A stretch of 64,000 nt of DNA from Mucilaginibacter sp. PAMC 26640 (GTDB lineage: Bacteria > Bacteroidota > Bacteroidia > Sphingobacteriales > Sphingobacteriaceae), in the NCBI GenBank assembly GCA_001596135.1, contig CP014773.1, forward strand, positions 62,001 through 126,000, read 5' to 3'. Below the pieces are notes generated by a model. It did no database searches, was not told where the DNA came from, and saw only the letters and a list, made by a program, of their open reading frames with translations. Shown here one piece after another: positions 54,404-62,681 of this stretch. Position 1 is the stretch's first letter, and each line of letters begins with the position of its first letter. The translations under genes were made by a program, and so were the position numbers.

Positions 54404-55246
54404 CTAAACGTAACAATCACGCTTCCTGGCACAATGCAACGTGGCGGGCAAGCACCTGTGCATTTGCACTAACACATCCCTTTGCAGGCAGGCTACCGCC
54501 GGATCAAGATCACCCGTACGGCTGCCCATCGGTATAACTGAAGCGTTCGAAAACCTCATGCTGGTATCGATACACTGATTACCTTCTACCGCCGCCAGGC
54601 TTGCGCCGTTGCCCAAATGGGCCAGGATCACCCAGTCGGTATTGGTAACGTTCTACTCATCTAAGTTGCTCCATCAGGTATGCCTACGAAAGGGCGTGAA
54701 AGGCATATCGCCTGATTCCGGGCTTTTGATATTTCCGGGAAATTTCCAATAATTTTGCAACCTGGGGCATTGCTGCATGGAAAGAATTATCAAAGCATGC
54801 TACCTGACCTACTGCAGGATAACGGGCTTAAATAATCGTATCATTTTTATCTCCTGCGGCAGATGTTCAGGGTTATAGCTACTGATCTTTTGAGATCGTC
54901 AAGCAAATCCGGTGTAACCTTTTAAGGCTTTGAAGGTTCTCTGCAATTCACAACCCGGTGGACGATCGCGACAACTAACGAAAAATCTAACTACTTTACC
55001 AGCCAATCCATCAGCCGTTGCATTACCGCATACTGCGCGCATGCGAAAATTAACCTTGCAATGTTATCGGTTGGTACTGATCTGAAAATTCAAGTTGATT
55101 TGCTTTCTTGCGATATCCGCTATCTCACCAGAAAAAGATAACGTTAAAGTAGTAGCATCAATTTTAAAGAACGCGAACTTTACATTTGATGAACCGCCAT
55201 TGACCGTTAAAGCACAATTTTTATTTTTAATCACCGGCTCATTCAT
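54404..55246 (-). pseudogene. ackA: Degenerate acetate kinase gene
   Basis: The N-terminus is at 55064-55246 (CALTVNGGSSNVKFAFFKID, the AckA phosphate-binding start). The middle is readable at about 54650-54890 in mixed frames (NPEHLPQEIK, QVACFDNSFHAAMPQVAKLL, AYLMEQL). [20 protein letters not shown] and IDTSMRF are at 54404-54631. Stops and frameshifts break it, and the C-terminal part is missing. Its start overlaps the stop of the intact cupin gene, so it was coupled to it. Confidence 0.82.
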
Positions 55247-55592
55247 ATCCGCTTTTTATAATGGTTTGGATCATTTTAAAACGGCCGTTTGGTTTAATGT
55301 AATTTGGCAGGTGAGCAGGTATAACGATACCCATGCCCGTTTCTAAATGACTGGAAACGTCATCTATAACGATCTCGGCTTTGCCTTCGATAATTTGAGC
55401 AAAAGTATCAAACGGACTGGTCTTTTCTGTCGACCCCTGGCCGCTATCAAAAGACATAATACTGATATTGCCGGTGGACTTTTTAATAATGGTTTTGATG
55501 ACCACCGCGTTAGGCACATATTCAATGATCTTTACAATAATATGTGCCTTGGCGGTTTCAAGTTCGGCGTGATCTGTTTGCTTATTTTCCAT
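55239..55592 (-). CDS. Single-domain cupin protein
   Basis: This 117-aa protein has the beta-barrel pattern TEKTSPFDTFAQIIEGKAEI, VIDDVSSHLETGMGIVIPAH, LPNYIKPNGRFKMIQTII. The metal-ligand His residues of motif 1 are not clear (PFDTF instead of HxH), while H in PAHLPNYI fits motif 2, so metal binding is uncertain. It appears intact although its downstream partner ackA is degenerate. No Crp/Fnr-type site was seen upstream. The 430-bp gap 55617-56043 holds no recognisable gene. Confidence 0.75.
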   Translation of the reverse strand: MENKQTDHAELETAKAHIIVKIIEYVPNAVVIKTIIKKSTGNISIMSFDSGQGSTEKTSPFDTFAQIIEGKAEIVIDDVSSHLETGMGIVIPAHLPNYIKPNGRFKMIQTIIKSGYE

Positions 55593-56049
55593 AGTTCAAA
55601 TTCTTATTACCGCTGATAAAAGCATAAATTCATTTTCAAACCTGCCCTCCCCTGTTAATTATTGGGAATTCGATCTGCTATTTATTAGCATATAAAGATG
55701 CGCACCCGAAAGGTCTCATCTGTTACATAACTCTATTATTAAGTTACATTATTCACACACTAACTATAATCGCCAGTAACCCTGATTCTCGTTTATGAAA
55801 TTAAAAAACAGTCATTTACCGTCCAACAAATCTCTGATGATCAAAGGGTCATTTATTGTAATTGGGAATTAAAACTATAAGCTTTTTTATTCCTTGTCCT
55901 TGCAACTAATCCCGTCTAAAGGACTAAAGCATCAACTTTGGAAGTTGAATAAACCTTTTTAGTCAGGAATCGTTCACTACAGCGCGTCTTCAAGGTAATC
56001 ATGAGTTTTCAACAGTCAATCCTATTTAACAAGCCGATCCTATTTGAAC

Positions 56050-56610
56050 ATGAAACTTTACATCAAGAACATGGTATGCATCCGTTGCAAAATGATCGTT
56101 AAGCAGGAACTAAAAAGGCTTTCATGTCATTATGTAACGGTAGAATTAGGTCATGTCGAGATCATAGAGGATTTTTCAGCGGCTCAATTGAACCTCTTTA
56201 AAACAAACCTGCTTAAATATGGCCTGGAGTTGTTGGACGACAAAAAGAGTATTCTGATCGAGAAAATCAAGAAGGTGATCATTGAACTCGTCCACTATGC
56301 GGATAAACCAGCTAAAATTAATTTTTCTGACTATTTAAGCGAAAAGCTAAACCATGACTACACTTATATGGCTAACCTATTTTCTGATATAGTGGGAGTT
56401 AATATTGAGCATTACCTGATTATTCACAAAATTGAAAGGGTGAAGGAACTACTTGTTTACGATGAGCTTTCGCTTACTCAAATAGCTTACAAGTTACAGT
56501 ACAGCAGTGTAGCTCATTTGTCTAACCAATTTAAAAAGATCACAGGCCTGACCCCCTCACATTTTAAAAAGTTCAAAGACAACCGGCAAAAAGGTCTGGT
56601 CAATCCTTAA
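56050..56610 (+). CDS. Small regulator: HMA-like N-terminus plus AraC helix-turn-helix, paralogue 2
   Basis: Starting at the second Met (MKLYIKNMVCIRCKMIVKQE) it has 186 aa. It has the same plan as the gene at 52579: CxxC-containing HMA-like half, then AraC HTH (YMANLFSDIVGVNIEHYLII, LSLTQIAYKLQYSSVAHLSN, GLTPSHFKKFKDN). The two are clear paralogues but well diverged, most in residues 35-60, so they are older than the 44.8/57.3-kb block duplication. It probably recognises a similar DNA site. Confidence 0.8.
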   Translation: MKLYIKNMVCIRCKMIVKQELKRLSCHYVTVELGHVEIIEDFSAAQLNLFKTNLLKYGLELLDDKKSILIEKIKKVIIELVHYADKPAKINFSDYLSEKLNHDYTYMANLFSDIVGVNIEHYLIIHKIERVKELLVYDELSLTQIAYKLQYSSVAHLSNQFKKITGLTPSHFKKFKDNRQKGLVNP

Positions 56611-56696
56611 TATCGGTTTATAATTAGGCCGATCCATATCAAACCTGCTCAGGAAATGCCGCTAAACAGGGTTTAATAGCTAGTGCAAAACTTAGG

Positions 56697-57190
56697 TTAA
56701 TTACCTATAGTAAACTTTATATTACCCCTTAGTTCAATCTCGTTACTCACTCCACTGGAGAGCAGAGCACCGCCTAAACCAAAATCAAGCCGGTTGATCT
56801 TTTCGGTAATGGTAAAACCGGCAGTGGGATTTTTAATGGCGGTTACCGCCTTGCAATTAGTTATAGCATTGACTATGATAGGCTTAGTAATACCATGGGT
56901 AGTGATATTACCCATGAGTTGATATGTTTTTTCGCCCAGCTTTTTGAAAGAAGTACTTTTAAAACTCAGCGTAGGGAATTTTTCCGCATCAAAATAACCC
57001 GCGCTTTTAAATTCATTATCACGGTACTCGACTTCCGTATTGATTGAATTTACTTCTGCTGAGAAAGTGATCACCGCATCGGTCAGATCTTTTCGATTGG
57101 CGTGAGCGTCGCGTCGATCGTTTTATAATTACCCTCTACATGGAAAATCCCGAAGTGCGTTGCACTGAAGACCACTCGAGCGTGATCCTT
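56697..57190 (-). pseudogene. YceI-family lipid-binding protein, broken
   Basis: The C-terminal 125 codons (56697-57074: ITFSAEVNSINTEVEYRDNE, FPTLSFKSTSFKKLGEKTYQ, GNITTHGITKPI) are the YceI lipocalin-like fold. The preceding part, ARVVFSATHFGIFHVEGNY, KTIDATLTPIEK, is in another frame (57075-57187) and meets a TGA, so one frameshift lies near 57080-57090. The original N-terminus is missing. Bases 57191-57336 hold nothing recognisable. Confidence 0.78.
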
Positions 57191-57336
57191 GTCAAGTAAG
57201 TAATTATGCTAACTAATAGCTGAAAAGCGCATAATAGGGTTATTCCTGATAATATGTATTTTTTTATCTGTTTATTTTACATGTACACTTATTTTCTCCG
57301 GCAACATGAACCTGTTGACGTAAACTTATGATTATA

Positions 57337-57788
57337 TTATCTGTCTTCGAACCAACCGATTTTCTTATGATCACTAATCTTATACATAATGAGCTTATTG
57401 GTTGTACCGATATCGCTTTCTTCATCCGCAAAACCATGTTCACTGGTAACCGAATCAACGATGATGTAGGGCATGATCCTGTCCAATAACTGTTGCGATA
57501 CTTTTTGCTTTTCGGCCATGTCTGTGATTTTTTCAAATCTTCTACAGGCTATGACAGTCTACCTATTCCTTACATCCTTGATATTTTCTACTTCGAAACA
57601 TATTTCGGGATTTCCCTGATTTTGTGTATATCCATCCCTTTAGCAGAATGAAAGTAGATGTTTGTACCGTCTTAAATATAAATTACCGGAACGATGTAAT
57701 CCACTCCGTCTGATTGACAGCCGATTCTACCTATCAATTCGTTTTTCAATAAACCTTCTGTTTTTACATCTTTGAGTTCTCTTAACAT
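57337..57788 (-). pseudogene. PNPOx-like gene, broken second copy
   Basis: This is the counterpart of 44822-45274. The start ATG (complement 57786-57788) is kept, but frameshifts and a stop interrupt the middle. The C-terminal 60 codons (MAEKQKVSQQLLDRIMPYII to KKIGWFEDR) remain open. The other copy is intact and presumably supplies the function. Confidence 0.82.
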
Positions 57789-57823
57789 TTTCTTGGTTTT
57801 TATTTCAAGAATAACTTGAAGGC

Positions 57824-58408
57824 TTATCCTAATAGCTGTTTTAAATGGTTGATCAGTCCGTCATTCTCCCAATCGCCATAGTACTTTTTTCCATCGATAT
57901 AGAATGTAGGGGTTGCGGTCACGCCGCTTTTCAACCCGCTTTCATAATCCGCTTCAATTATGGCCCGTAGTGCTCGGCTTTGCATATCCTGCTCGAACTG
58001 CCGTATATTTTCACGCATCACGCCTTCCGCCAGTTTGAACAGTTCTTTTTTTACATCGTAATACTCCGTTGTAAGCGTACTAATCAGGTCAGATAAAGTA
58101 TTATTTTCTATCGCTAAATAAGAGATGTCTTCGGTAACTTCATTTTCAGCGATCAGACTTAAACGGTCCAGTTGCATACTACACTGCATATGGGCATCTT
58201 TCATGTCTAATTGCAGCTTTAAGAGTTTAATACCCACATCTTTTAATTTGGCAACATCATTCGGCTCAAATAAGCGTATAAAATAATCCTGCTCTAAGTG
58301 GCGCAGAAAATCTGTTTCAGTTTGAAAGAATTCAAGGTCGGACACCCAGCGTTTGGTGCTGATATAATATTGTTCTGCGCGGTCGGACATTTCAGTTACG
58401 TTTTCCAT
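57824..58408 (-). CDS. Deletion fusion of the 139-aa protein with the C-terminal third of the DsbA-like protein
   Basis: Residues 1-134 match the 139-aa gene at 45850-46269 up to AEGVMREN. Residues 135-194 match the end of the DsbA-like protein (IRQFEQDMQSRALRAIIEAD, ATPTFYIDGKKY). The deletion removed the CSSC active site, so no thiol chemistry is expected. The frame is preserved through the junction, giving 194 aa. Whether the product folds is unknown. The upstream Crp/Fnr-type site has been lost. Confidence 0.8.
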   Translation of the reverse strand: MENVTEMSDRAEQYYISTKRWVSDLEFFQTETDFLRHLEQDYFIRLFEPNDVAKLKDVGIKLLKLQLDMKDAHMQCSMQLDRLSLIAENEVTEDISYLAIENNTLSDLISTLTTEYYDVKKELFKLAEGVMRENIRQFEQDMQSRALRAIIEADYESGLKSGVTATPTFYIDGKKYYGDWENDGLINHLKQLLG

Positions 58409-58569
58409 TTGATCTGTTTGATTTTGGTTATCGCCTGCTTGGCGGTACCTGGTATATTTATGGTGTAAATTTCAGGAAATACGATGGATGCACTGATGAC
58501 AGCCGGCAGTGGAAAAAGTGATACGCAACACAATATGAGCTGATTGGACTTAAACCGCTTATAACTAAA

Positions 58570-58601
58570 AGATGGGAGACTACTCCTGTAGCCTCCCATC
58601 T
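58570..58601 (-). terminator. Terminator after the aldehyde dehydrogenase
   Basis: AGATGGGAG (58570-58578) pairs with CTCCCATCT (58593-58601), with further CTAC/GTAG pairing inside. It lies 35 bp past the stop codon at 58636. The equivalent orphan hairpin in copy 1 (46428-46459) differs by one compensatory base pair. Confidence 0.75.
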
Positions 58602-58635
58602 GATAAAGGTTTGCTTATCCGTATACAGCTATCAA

Positions 58636-60018
58636 CTAAAATGGGTCTGCATATTCACTAAACCTGATCAGCTTTTTATTGACAAATTCTTCTACGCCCA
58701 AAGAAGATAGCTCACGGCCGTAGCCGGAACGTTTAGTGCCGCCGAAAGGAAGATCTGGCTGTGTCCAGGTAGGGTGATTGATAAATACCATACCAGTATC
58801 GATCATCGCCGCTACATTTTCACCTCTTTTTTTATTGGCGGTAAATACAGTACCACCCAGGCCAAATGGCGAGTCATTAGCCAGCCTGATGGCATGTGCC
58901 TCATCTTTAACACGATAAAATGATGCTACCGGTCCGAACAATTCTTCATGATAAGCGGCCATACCCGGTTCAATATCCGTCAATATGGTAACTTCCATAA
59001 AAGCACCCGCGCGATCTATGCGTTTGCCGCCAAGGATCACCTTAGCCCCGGCATCAACTGAACGCTGGACTTGGTCTGCAAGCTGTACGGCAGCACCTTC
59101 ACTACTTAAAGGGCCAAGTTCTGTTTTGCTGTCCATAGGGTCACCAACTTTCAATCCTGTTAGTTTTGCTTTGAATTTACTCAAAAACTCATCTGCGACT
59201 GCTTCTACGACGATGAACCTCTTTGCCGCGACGCAGCACTGGCCGGTATTATTCATTCGGCCGATGACTGCCCAGGCCACGGCCTGATCGATATCTGCGT
59301 CTTCCAAAACGATGAAGGCATCACTGCCCCCTAATTCCAGAACGGATTTCTTTAATGCCTTGCCGGCGGCGGCGGCCAGGCTCGCACCTGCCAGTTCGCT
59401 ACCGGTAAGAGAAACGCCTTTGATACGTTCATCGGCGATATAACCAGAAACATGCGCGCCGGAGATAAAAAGGTTCGTGTATAACCCTTTTGGCGCACCT
59501 GCTTCTAAAAATATGTCTTCAATCGCTTGTGCGCATTGGGGTACGTTGGAAGCATGTTTAACCAAAACGACGTTGCCAATCATAATATTGGGCGCGGCAA
59601 AACGGGCAACCTGATAGAACGGAAAATTCCATGGCTCTACACCAAGCAGTACACCAATAGGGCTTTTTTTGATATATGCCTCGCCAAATTCGGGCTTTAA
59701 ATGCTCGTCAGCCAAAAACTGCTCACCATTGGTCGCGTAATAGTCGATAATATCTGCGCTTAACGCGATCTCACCCTGGCTCTGCGCGAATAATTTACCC
59801 ATTTCCAAAGTGATCAGCTTTGAAAGCTGGTCAGATCTTTCACGCATGATCTGAGCGACACGGTGCAGTACCTCCGCTTTGCGGGAAAAGGGCATGGTCC
59901 GCCAGGTCTTAAAAGTATCTTCGGCCTGAGATATGGCGGCATTGACAGTTTCCGGCCTCATCTCTTGAAAGGTTTTGACAACTTTGTTGTCAAAGGGATT
60001 AATGGTTGCTATAGACAT
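58636..60018 (-). CDS. NAD(P)-dependent aldehyde dehydrogenase (succinate-semialdehyde type)
   Basis: This 460-aa protein has the ALDH plan: substrate/NAD domain (GVEPWNFPFYQVARFAAPNI), general-base Glu228 in LELGGSDAFIVLED, catalytic Cys262 in NNTGQCCVAAKRF, and E-E-L-F-G-P-V-A near 355-370. Length and motifs match YneI/Sad-like succinate-semialdehyde dehydrogenases; the substrate is inferred. The Crp/Fnr-type site 84 bp upstream overlaps the stop of the preceding HisKA gene. This is the only intact copy; the block-1 copy is reduced to a scar. Confidence 0.9.
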   Translation of the reverse strand: MSIATINPFDNKVVKTFQEMRPETVNAAISQAEDTFKTWRTMPFSRKAEVLHRVAQIMRERSDQLSKLITLEMGKLFAQSQGEIALSADIIDYYATNGEQFLADEHLKPEFGEAYIKKSPIGVLLGVEPWNFPFYQVARFAAPNIMIGNVVLVKHASNVPQCAQAIEDIFLEAGAPKGLYTNLFISGAHVSGYIADERIKGVSLTGSELAGASLAAAAGKALKKSVLELGGSDAFIVLEDADIDQAVAWAVIGRMNNTGQCCVAAKRFIVVEAVADEFLSKFKAKLTGLKVGDPMDSKTELGPLSSEGAAVQLADQVQRSVDAGAKVILGGKRIDRAGAFMEVTILTDIEPGMAAYHEELFGPVASFYRVKDEAHAIRLANDSPFGLGGTVFTANKKRGENVAAMIDTGMVFINHPTWTQPDLPFGGTKRSGYGRELSSLGVEEFVNKKLIRFSEYADPF

Positions 60019-60102
60019 GATTAGTTTTTATATAATTGGACCGCTAATATTAGGGTCACGATTTCTGTTTGCAAAATTGCCTATTACAGTTCGCAGGGAC
60101 GA

Positions 60103-60114
60103 TGACAACGGTCA
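60103..60114 (-). promoter_or_regulatory. Crp/Fnr-type site upstream of the aldehyde dehydrogenase
   Basis: TGACAACGGTCA (plus-strand reading) is flanked by gacga and cacc. It lies 84 bp from the aldehyde dehydrogenase start and includes the TGA stop codon of the HisKA-only gene on the minus strand. Confidence 0.5.
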
Positions 60115-60495
60115 CACCGTAAACTGATCTTCATCAGCTTTCTGGTTTTGTTCTGTAAGCAGATATTTATTCAGGATCACAACGAAATCGCTCACCGCGT
60201 CTTTTATTTTTTCTAAATGGCCGCATATTTTCTCTTTATTCATACGCTGGTAATAATGCTCGATTAGAGAGGCAGAGAGCTGGATATTAGTTAACGGAGA
60301 ACGCAGTTCATGCGACACTTTGGCCAGGAAACTGGTTTTCGATTGGTTAATATCGATCTGTTTTTGCAGCATTCCATGTAGTAGCGCGTTTTCCATTTCC
60401 AACTGATCGATGCGCTTAAGTGATAAGTTATGTTTTTTCTCTATCGAAATTCGCGGTTCCATGATGAGCAGATTTGATTTTTTGTTCATAATCAC
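60112..60495 (-). CDS. Stand-alone HisKA phosphoacceptor protein, copy 2
   Basis: This 127-aa protein has the same length as the gene at 46572-46955 and identical FLAKVSHELRSPLTNIQLSA (His62). About 20 substitutions are scattered elsewhere, mostly in the first 30 and last 35 residues, and no ATPase domain is present. Conservation of length and the phosphoacceptor region after duplication argues for selection. Confidence 0.78.
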   Translation of the reverse strand: MIMNKKSNLLIMEPRISIEKKHNLSLKRIDQLEMENALLHGMLQKQIDINQSKTSFLAKVSHELRSPLTNIQLSASLIEHYYQRMNKEKICGHLEKIKDAVSDFVVILNKYLLTEQNQKADEDQFTV

Positions 60496-60835
60496 TTGCC
60501 GGTTCGGGCCAGGCTGTCCTTTTTTGCTGTTTAGCTAGGTTTTTAAAATAATCTTTAAAAAAGAAATTAGGTTTTTAGGCCTCCATATTCTGATTCCCGC
60601 TACACAATTCACCTGATGCTCAAATTATTATAGTATCAAGTGTTGTCGACTCTATGACTACCAAAGCAGATCCTAAATAACCTTAGGGCGATTAATAATG
60701 ATCTGTTGCAAAAGCTGTAGGGAAATACGACCGGATTTTTCAGTAATTGCACATCCTTAAATAAGAGTAATCAGACCGTACAATTCCTTGCGGTCTCGTT
60801 AAGAAATTCGCGCGTATCTGTCAGTAAAGCCACAA
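60487..60835 (-). pseudogene. Remnants of the deleted mlaEFD genes
   Basis: At 60487-60600 the DNA aligns with the end of the MCE gene (46952-47065). At about 60788-60832 it aligns with the first codons of the MlaE gene (ALLTDTREFLNET versus PLLTNTREFFDET), where the ATG is now GTG. Between them, 60601-60787 matches nothing I recognise. About 2.4 kb of the mla genes has been lost from this copy. Confidence 0.75.
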
Positions 60836-60848
60836 TTTATATTTTTAC

Positions 60849-61118
60849 TTAGTTTGCTTTGATCATTTCTATTTCAATGATCTTTTTCCGTTCGTGGTAT
60901 TCTTCTTCACCGATCTCGCCAGCGGCATAACGCTTAAGTAAAACATCCAACAGGCCTTCTTTTTTATTGCGCTGACCCGGAATATTATAAGGAAGTATGA
61001 AGATCCAGACCAGCATAATAAACCAGGCTGACCACCAGAGCGGGTCCATGCCCCAGAAACTATAGTTATATAATATCTTGCTTGATTTTAAAATTGGGTA
61101 AATGATATCCGAAATCAA
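60849..61118 (-). CDS. SHOCT-domain membrane protein, copy 2, with altered start
   Basis: It encodes the same protein as 49522-49749 (WWSAWFIMLVWIFILPYNI, LDVLLKRYAAGEIGEEEYHE). The original start ATG-TTT-TAT reads ATA-TTA-TAT here, so that Met is lost. The frame opens instead at an ATG 16 codons upstream (MISDIIYPILKSSKILYNYS), 3 bp after the preceding stop. Whether this extended form is translated is uncertain. Confidence 0.65.
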   Translation of the reverse strand: MISDIIYPILKSSKILYNYSFWGMDPLWWSAWFIMLVWIFILPYNIPGQRNKKEGLLDVLLKRYAAGEIGEEEYHERKKIIEIEMIKAN

Positions 61119-61121
61119 GCT

Positions 61122-61385
61122 TTATAATAGCGCGATCTCCCGGTAACTTTGCGCCAGCAGGGAATCGATCTCTGCCTTGATCAGCACGGAAAGCTGGTCG
61201 GTGCGATTAGGTAACTCCTCAGCAACCTTGGCCAGTGAAGCTACTTTTTGATAGAAGCTTTTATTTTCCCACGTTTCCAATCTCTCTTCAGCCAGCGCTA
61301 ATTCCGCATCAACTAATACTGCCGGGATCTCCTGGCAGCCTTTAATCTCGAATACATTGTGATATAATGGTGTTTGCAGCAACAT
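61122..61385 (-). CDS. 87-aa aldehyde dehydrogenase N-terminus-like protein, copy 2
   Basis: Nearly identical to the 49794-50057 gene (a Tyr-to-Phe and an Asp-to-Glu change are visible: NKSFYQKVASLAKVAEELPN). It aligns gap-free to residues 1-87 of the intact aldehyde dehydrogenase 1.1 kb downstream. Preservation in a block where other genes have decayed suggests it is used. Confidence 0.75.
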   Translation of the reverse strand: MLLQTPLYHNVFEIKGCQEIPAVLVDAELALAEERLETWENKSFYQKVASLAKVAEELPNRTDQLSVLIKAEIDSLLAQSYREIALL

Positions 61386-61421
61386 GCCTGAGTTTAATTA
61401 AAAGGTGAGTGATGAATAATT

Positions 61422-61447
61422 AAAGCGGGAGGCTTTCCTCCCGCTTT
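61422..61447 (-). terminator. Rho-independent terminator after the BON gene, copy 2
   Basis: AAAGCGGGAGG and CCTCCCGCTTT form the same 11-bp stem as at 50094-50119; the loop is CTTT instead of CTAT. Confidence 0.85.
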
Positions 61448-61452
61448 AGGTT

Positions 61453-62112
61453 TTAGTTTTCGTAATAGTCGATATACAACTCGTTATCAACTTCGCAAAC
61501 ACCGGGAGCGTTCCAGGCAATACGGTCCGCTTCGTCTTTCTGATAAAGCGAATGTACCGAGCCTGTTAAAGTAACGCGGCTGCCATTGACCTTAACCTCT
61601 ATACCCTGATCACTAACAGACCAGTTACGCGCAAGCGCTTCTTCGATCTCTTTCGTTTCGATCTCATCATGGCTTTCGGCCTGGATTTTGATATCATTGG
61701 TAACGCCGATCACACCCATTAATGGTTTAACCGCATTTTTAGCCGCATCTTTTTGGAAATTCCAATTCAAGGCACCTTCCAATTTCACCCAGCCGTTTTC
61801 AACCAGAACCTTAACTTTGCCTTCCGGTATCCAGTTAGCTTCCAAAGCAACAATCACTTCGTTGGCAATTTCCGTATCGCTTTTTTTGAAGTCACTTGGG
61901 AATTTAATAAGAATGTCCTCAGCTACTGCTTTAACACCGGCAACGCTTTTAGCCGCGGCTTCGGCTTCCCTTTTCTTAAGGTAGCTGTCAACAGTTCCGG
62001 TTAAAGTAATCACACCATCTTTAGCGGTTACGCCGATTTCGGCTGCGTTCAATAGCGGCTCCCATTTGATCGCGTTTTCAACGTCTTGTTGTAATTCTTC
62101 ATTTGTTCTCAT
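61453..62112 (-). CDS. Three-BON-domain protein, copy 2
   Basis: This 219-aa protein starts MRTNEELQQDVENAIKWEPL. The third BON domain and C-terminus (VCEVDNELYIDYYEN) are identical to copy 1 (50125-50784); changes cluster in residues 45-130. This uneven divergence suggests recent gene conversion of the 3' half or selection. It has the same operator and terminator context as copy 1. Confidence 0.88.
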   Translation of the reverse strand: MRTNEELQQDVENAIKWEPLLNAAEIGVTAKDGVITLTGTVDSYLKKREAEAAAKSVAGVKAVAEDILIKFPSDFKKSDTEIANEVIVALEANWIPEGKVKVLVENGWVKLEGALNWNFQKDAAKNAVKPLMGVIGVTNDIKIQAESHDEIETKEIEEALARNWSVSDQGIEVKVNGSRVTLTGSVHSLYQKDEADRIAWNAPGVCEVDNELYIDYYEN

Positions 62113-62188
62113 TTTCGATCTCTCAGGAGTTTTAATTTAATTGGCTTCCTGATAGATCAAAGGTGCGGACAATCAGTTGCCGGGGGAA

Positions 62189-62200
62189 TGACGTTCGTCA
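62189..62200 (-). promoter_or_regulatory. Crp/Fnr-type site upstream of BON copy 2
   Basis: TGACGTTCGTCA lies 77 bp from the start at 62112. Compared with copy 1 only the central N4 differs, while both TGAC/GTCA arms are unchanged. Confidence 0.6.
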
Positions 62201-62270
62201 CTTTGTAATATGTTTGAGGACAGTTACATTTTACAGACCAGGCGATTCCGACAGATTCGTCTGCCATATT

Positions 62271-62681
62271 TTAACTGTTTACAGTTGATTTTAATTTTTC
62301 TATTTCTTCGTTAAGGCATTTGATCTCTGCTTTCTCTTTCATGATATCCTGACGGATCAGCCCGAAAAGGCTCATATAAGCGTTTGCTACATAAACCAGC
62401 GCAAAACCGGCGATCAGGTAGCCGCGCCAGTCGGCCATCAGCAAATGATAGCCGGTCAATAAAATGAAAATGATCGTTACGTAATGACTGAAGCAGTATT
62501 CACAGGTAAACAGGTAGAAGAATTTACGCACGATCAATGTTTTTCCTTCGTTGCTTCGTCGTACGCAGTACTCACGGGGTTCGCGGAAAACTTCTTCATG
62601 CGTTACCGTCCAGGCAACGCAGGCGATCGGTATAGCGAGTAATAAAAGCCATACGATCTGGGTGGTCAGGGTCATCATCAA
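62271..62681 (-). CDS. 136-aa membrane protein with a coiled-coil tail
   Basis: One N-terminal helix (IVWLLLLAIPIACVAWTV) is followed by two central helices (YVTIIFILLTGYHLLMADW, YLIAGFALVYVANAYMSLF) and a charged tail with heptad character (KEKAEIKCLNEEIEKLKSTV). A CEYC motif sits between helices. I do not recognise a family. It overlaps the upstream BON gene stop by 4 bp, so the two are coupled. In copy 1 only its tail remains (50944-50990). Confidence 0.72.
   Translation of the reverse strand: MMMTLTTQIVWLLLLAIPIACVAWTVTHEEVFREPREYCVRRSNEGKTLIVRKFFYLFTCEYCFSHYVTIIFILLTGYHLLMADWRGYLIAGFALVYVANAYMSLFGLIRQDIMKEKAEIKCLNEEIEKLKSTVNS

Larger units (their letters stand above)
57337..62290. repeat. 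Segmental duplication, copy 2
   Basis: Direct-orientation duplicate of 44822-50990. It retains the aldehyde dehydrogenase but has lost about 2.4 kb of mla genes and part of the DsbA/139-aa junction. To its right the 136-aa membrane gene and a third BON gene continue intact, whereas copy 1 is cut in the former and joined to AbiE-derived DNA. Confidence 0.9.

Noticed and set aside
55617..56043. Possible small gene or riboswitch in the gap before the second HMA-AraC gene
   Set aside because: No open frame with protein-like composition and no strong hairpin with a terminator-like tail was found; only AT-rich promoter-like DNA is present.
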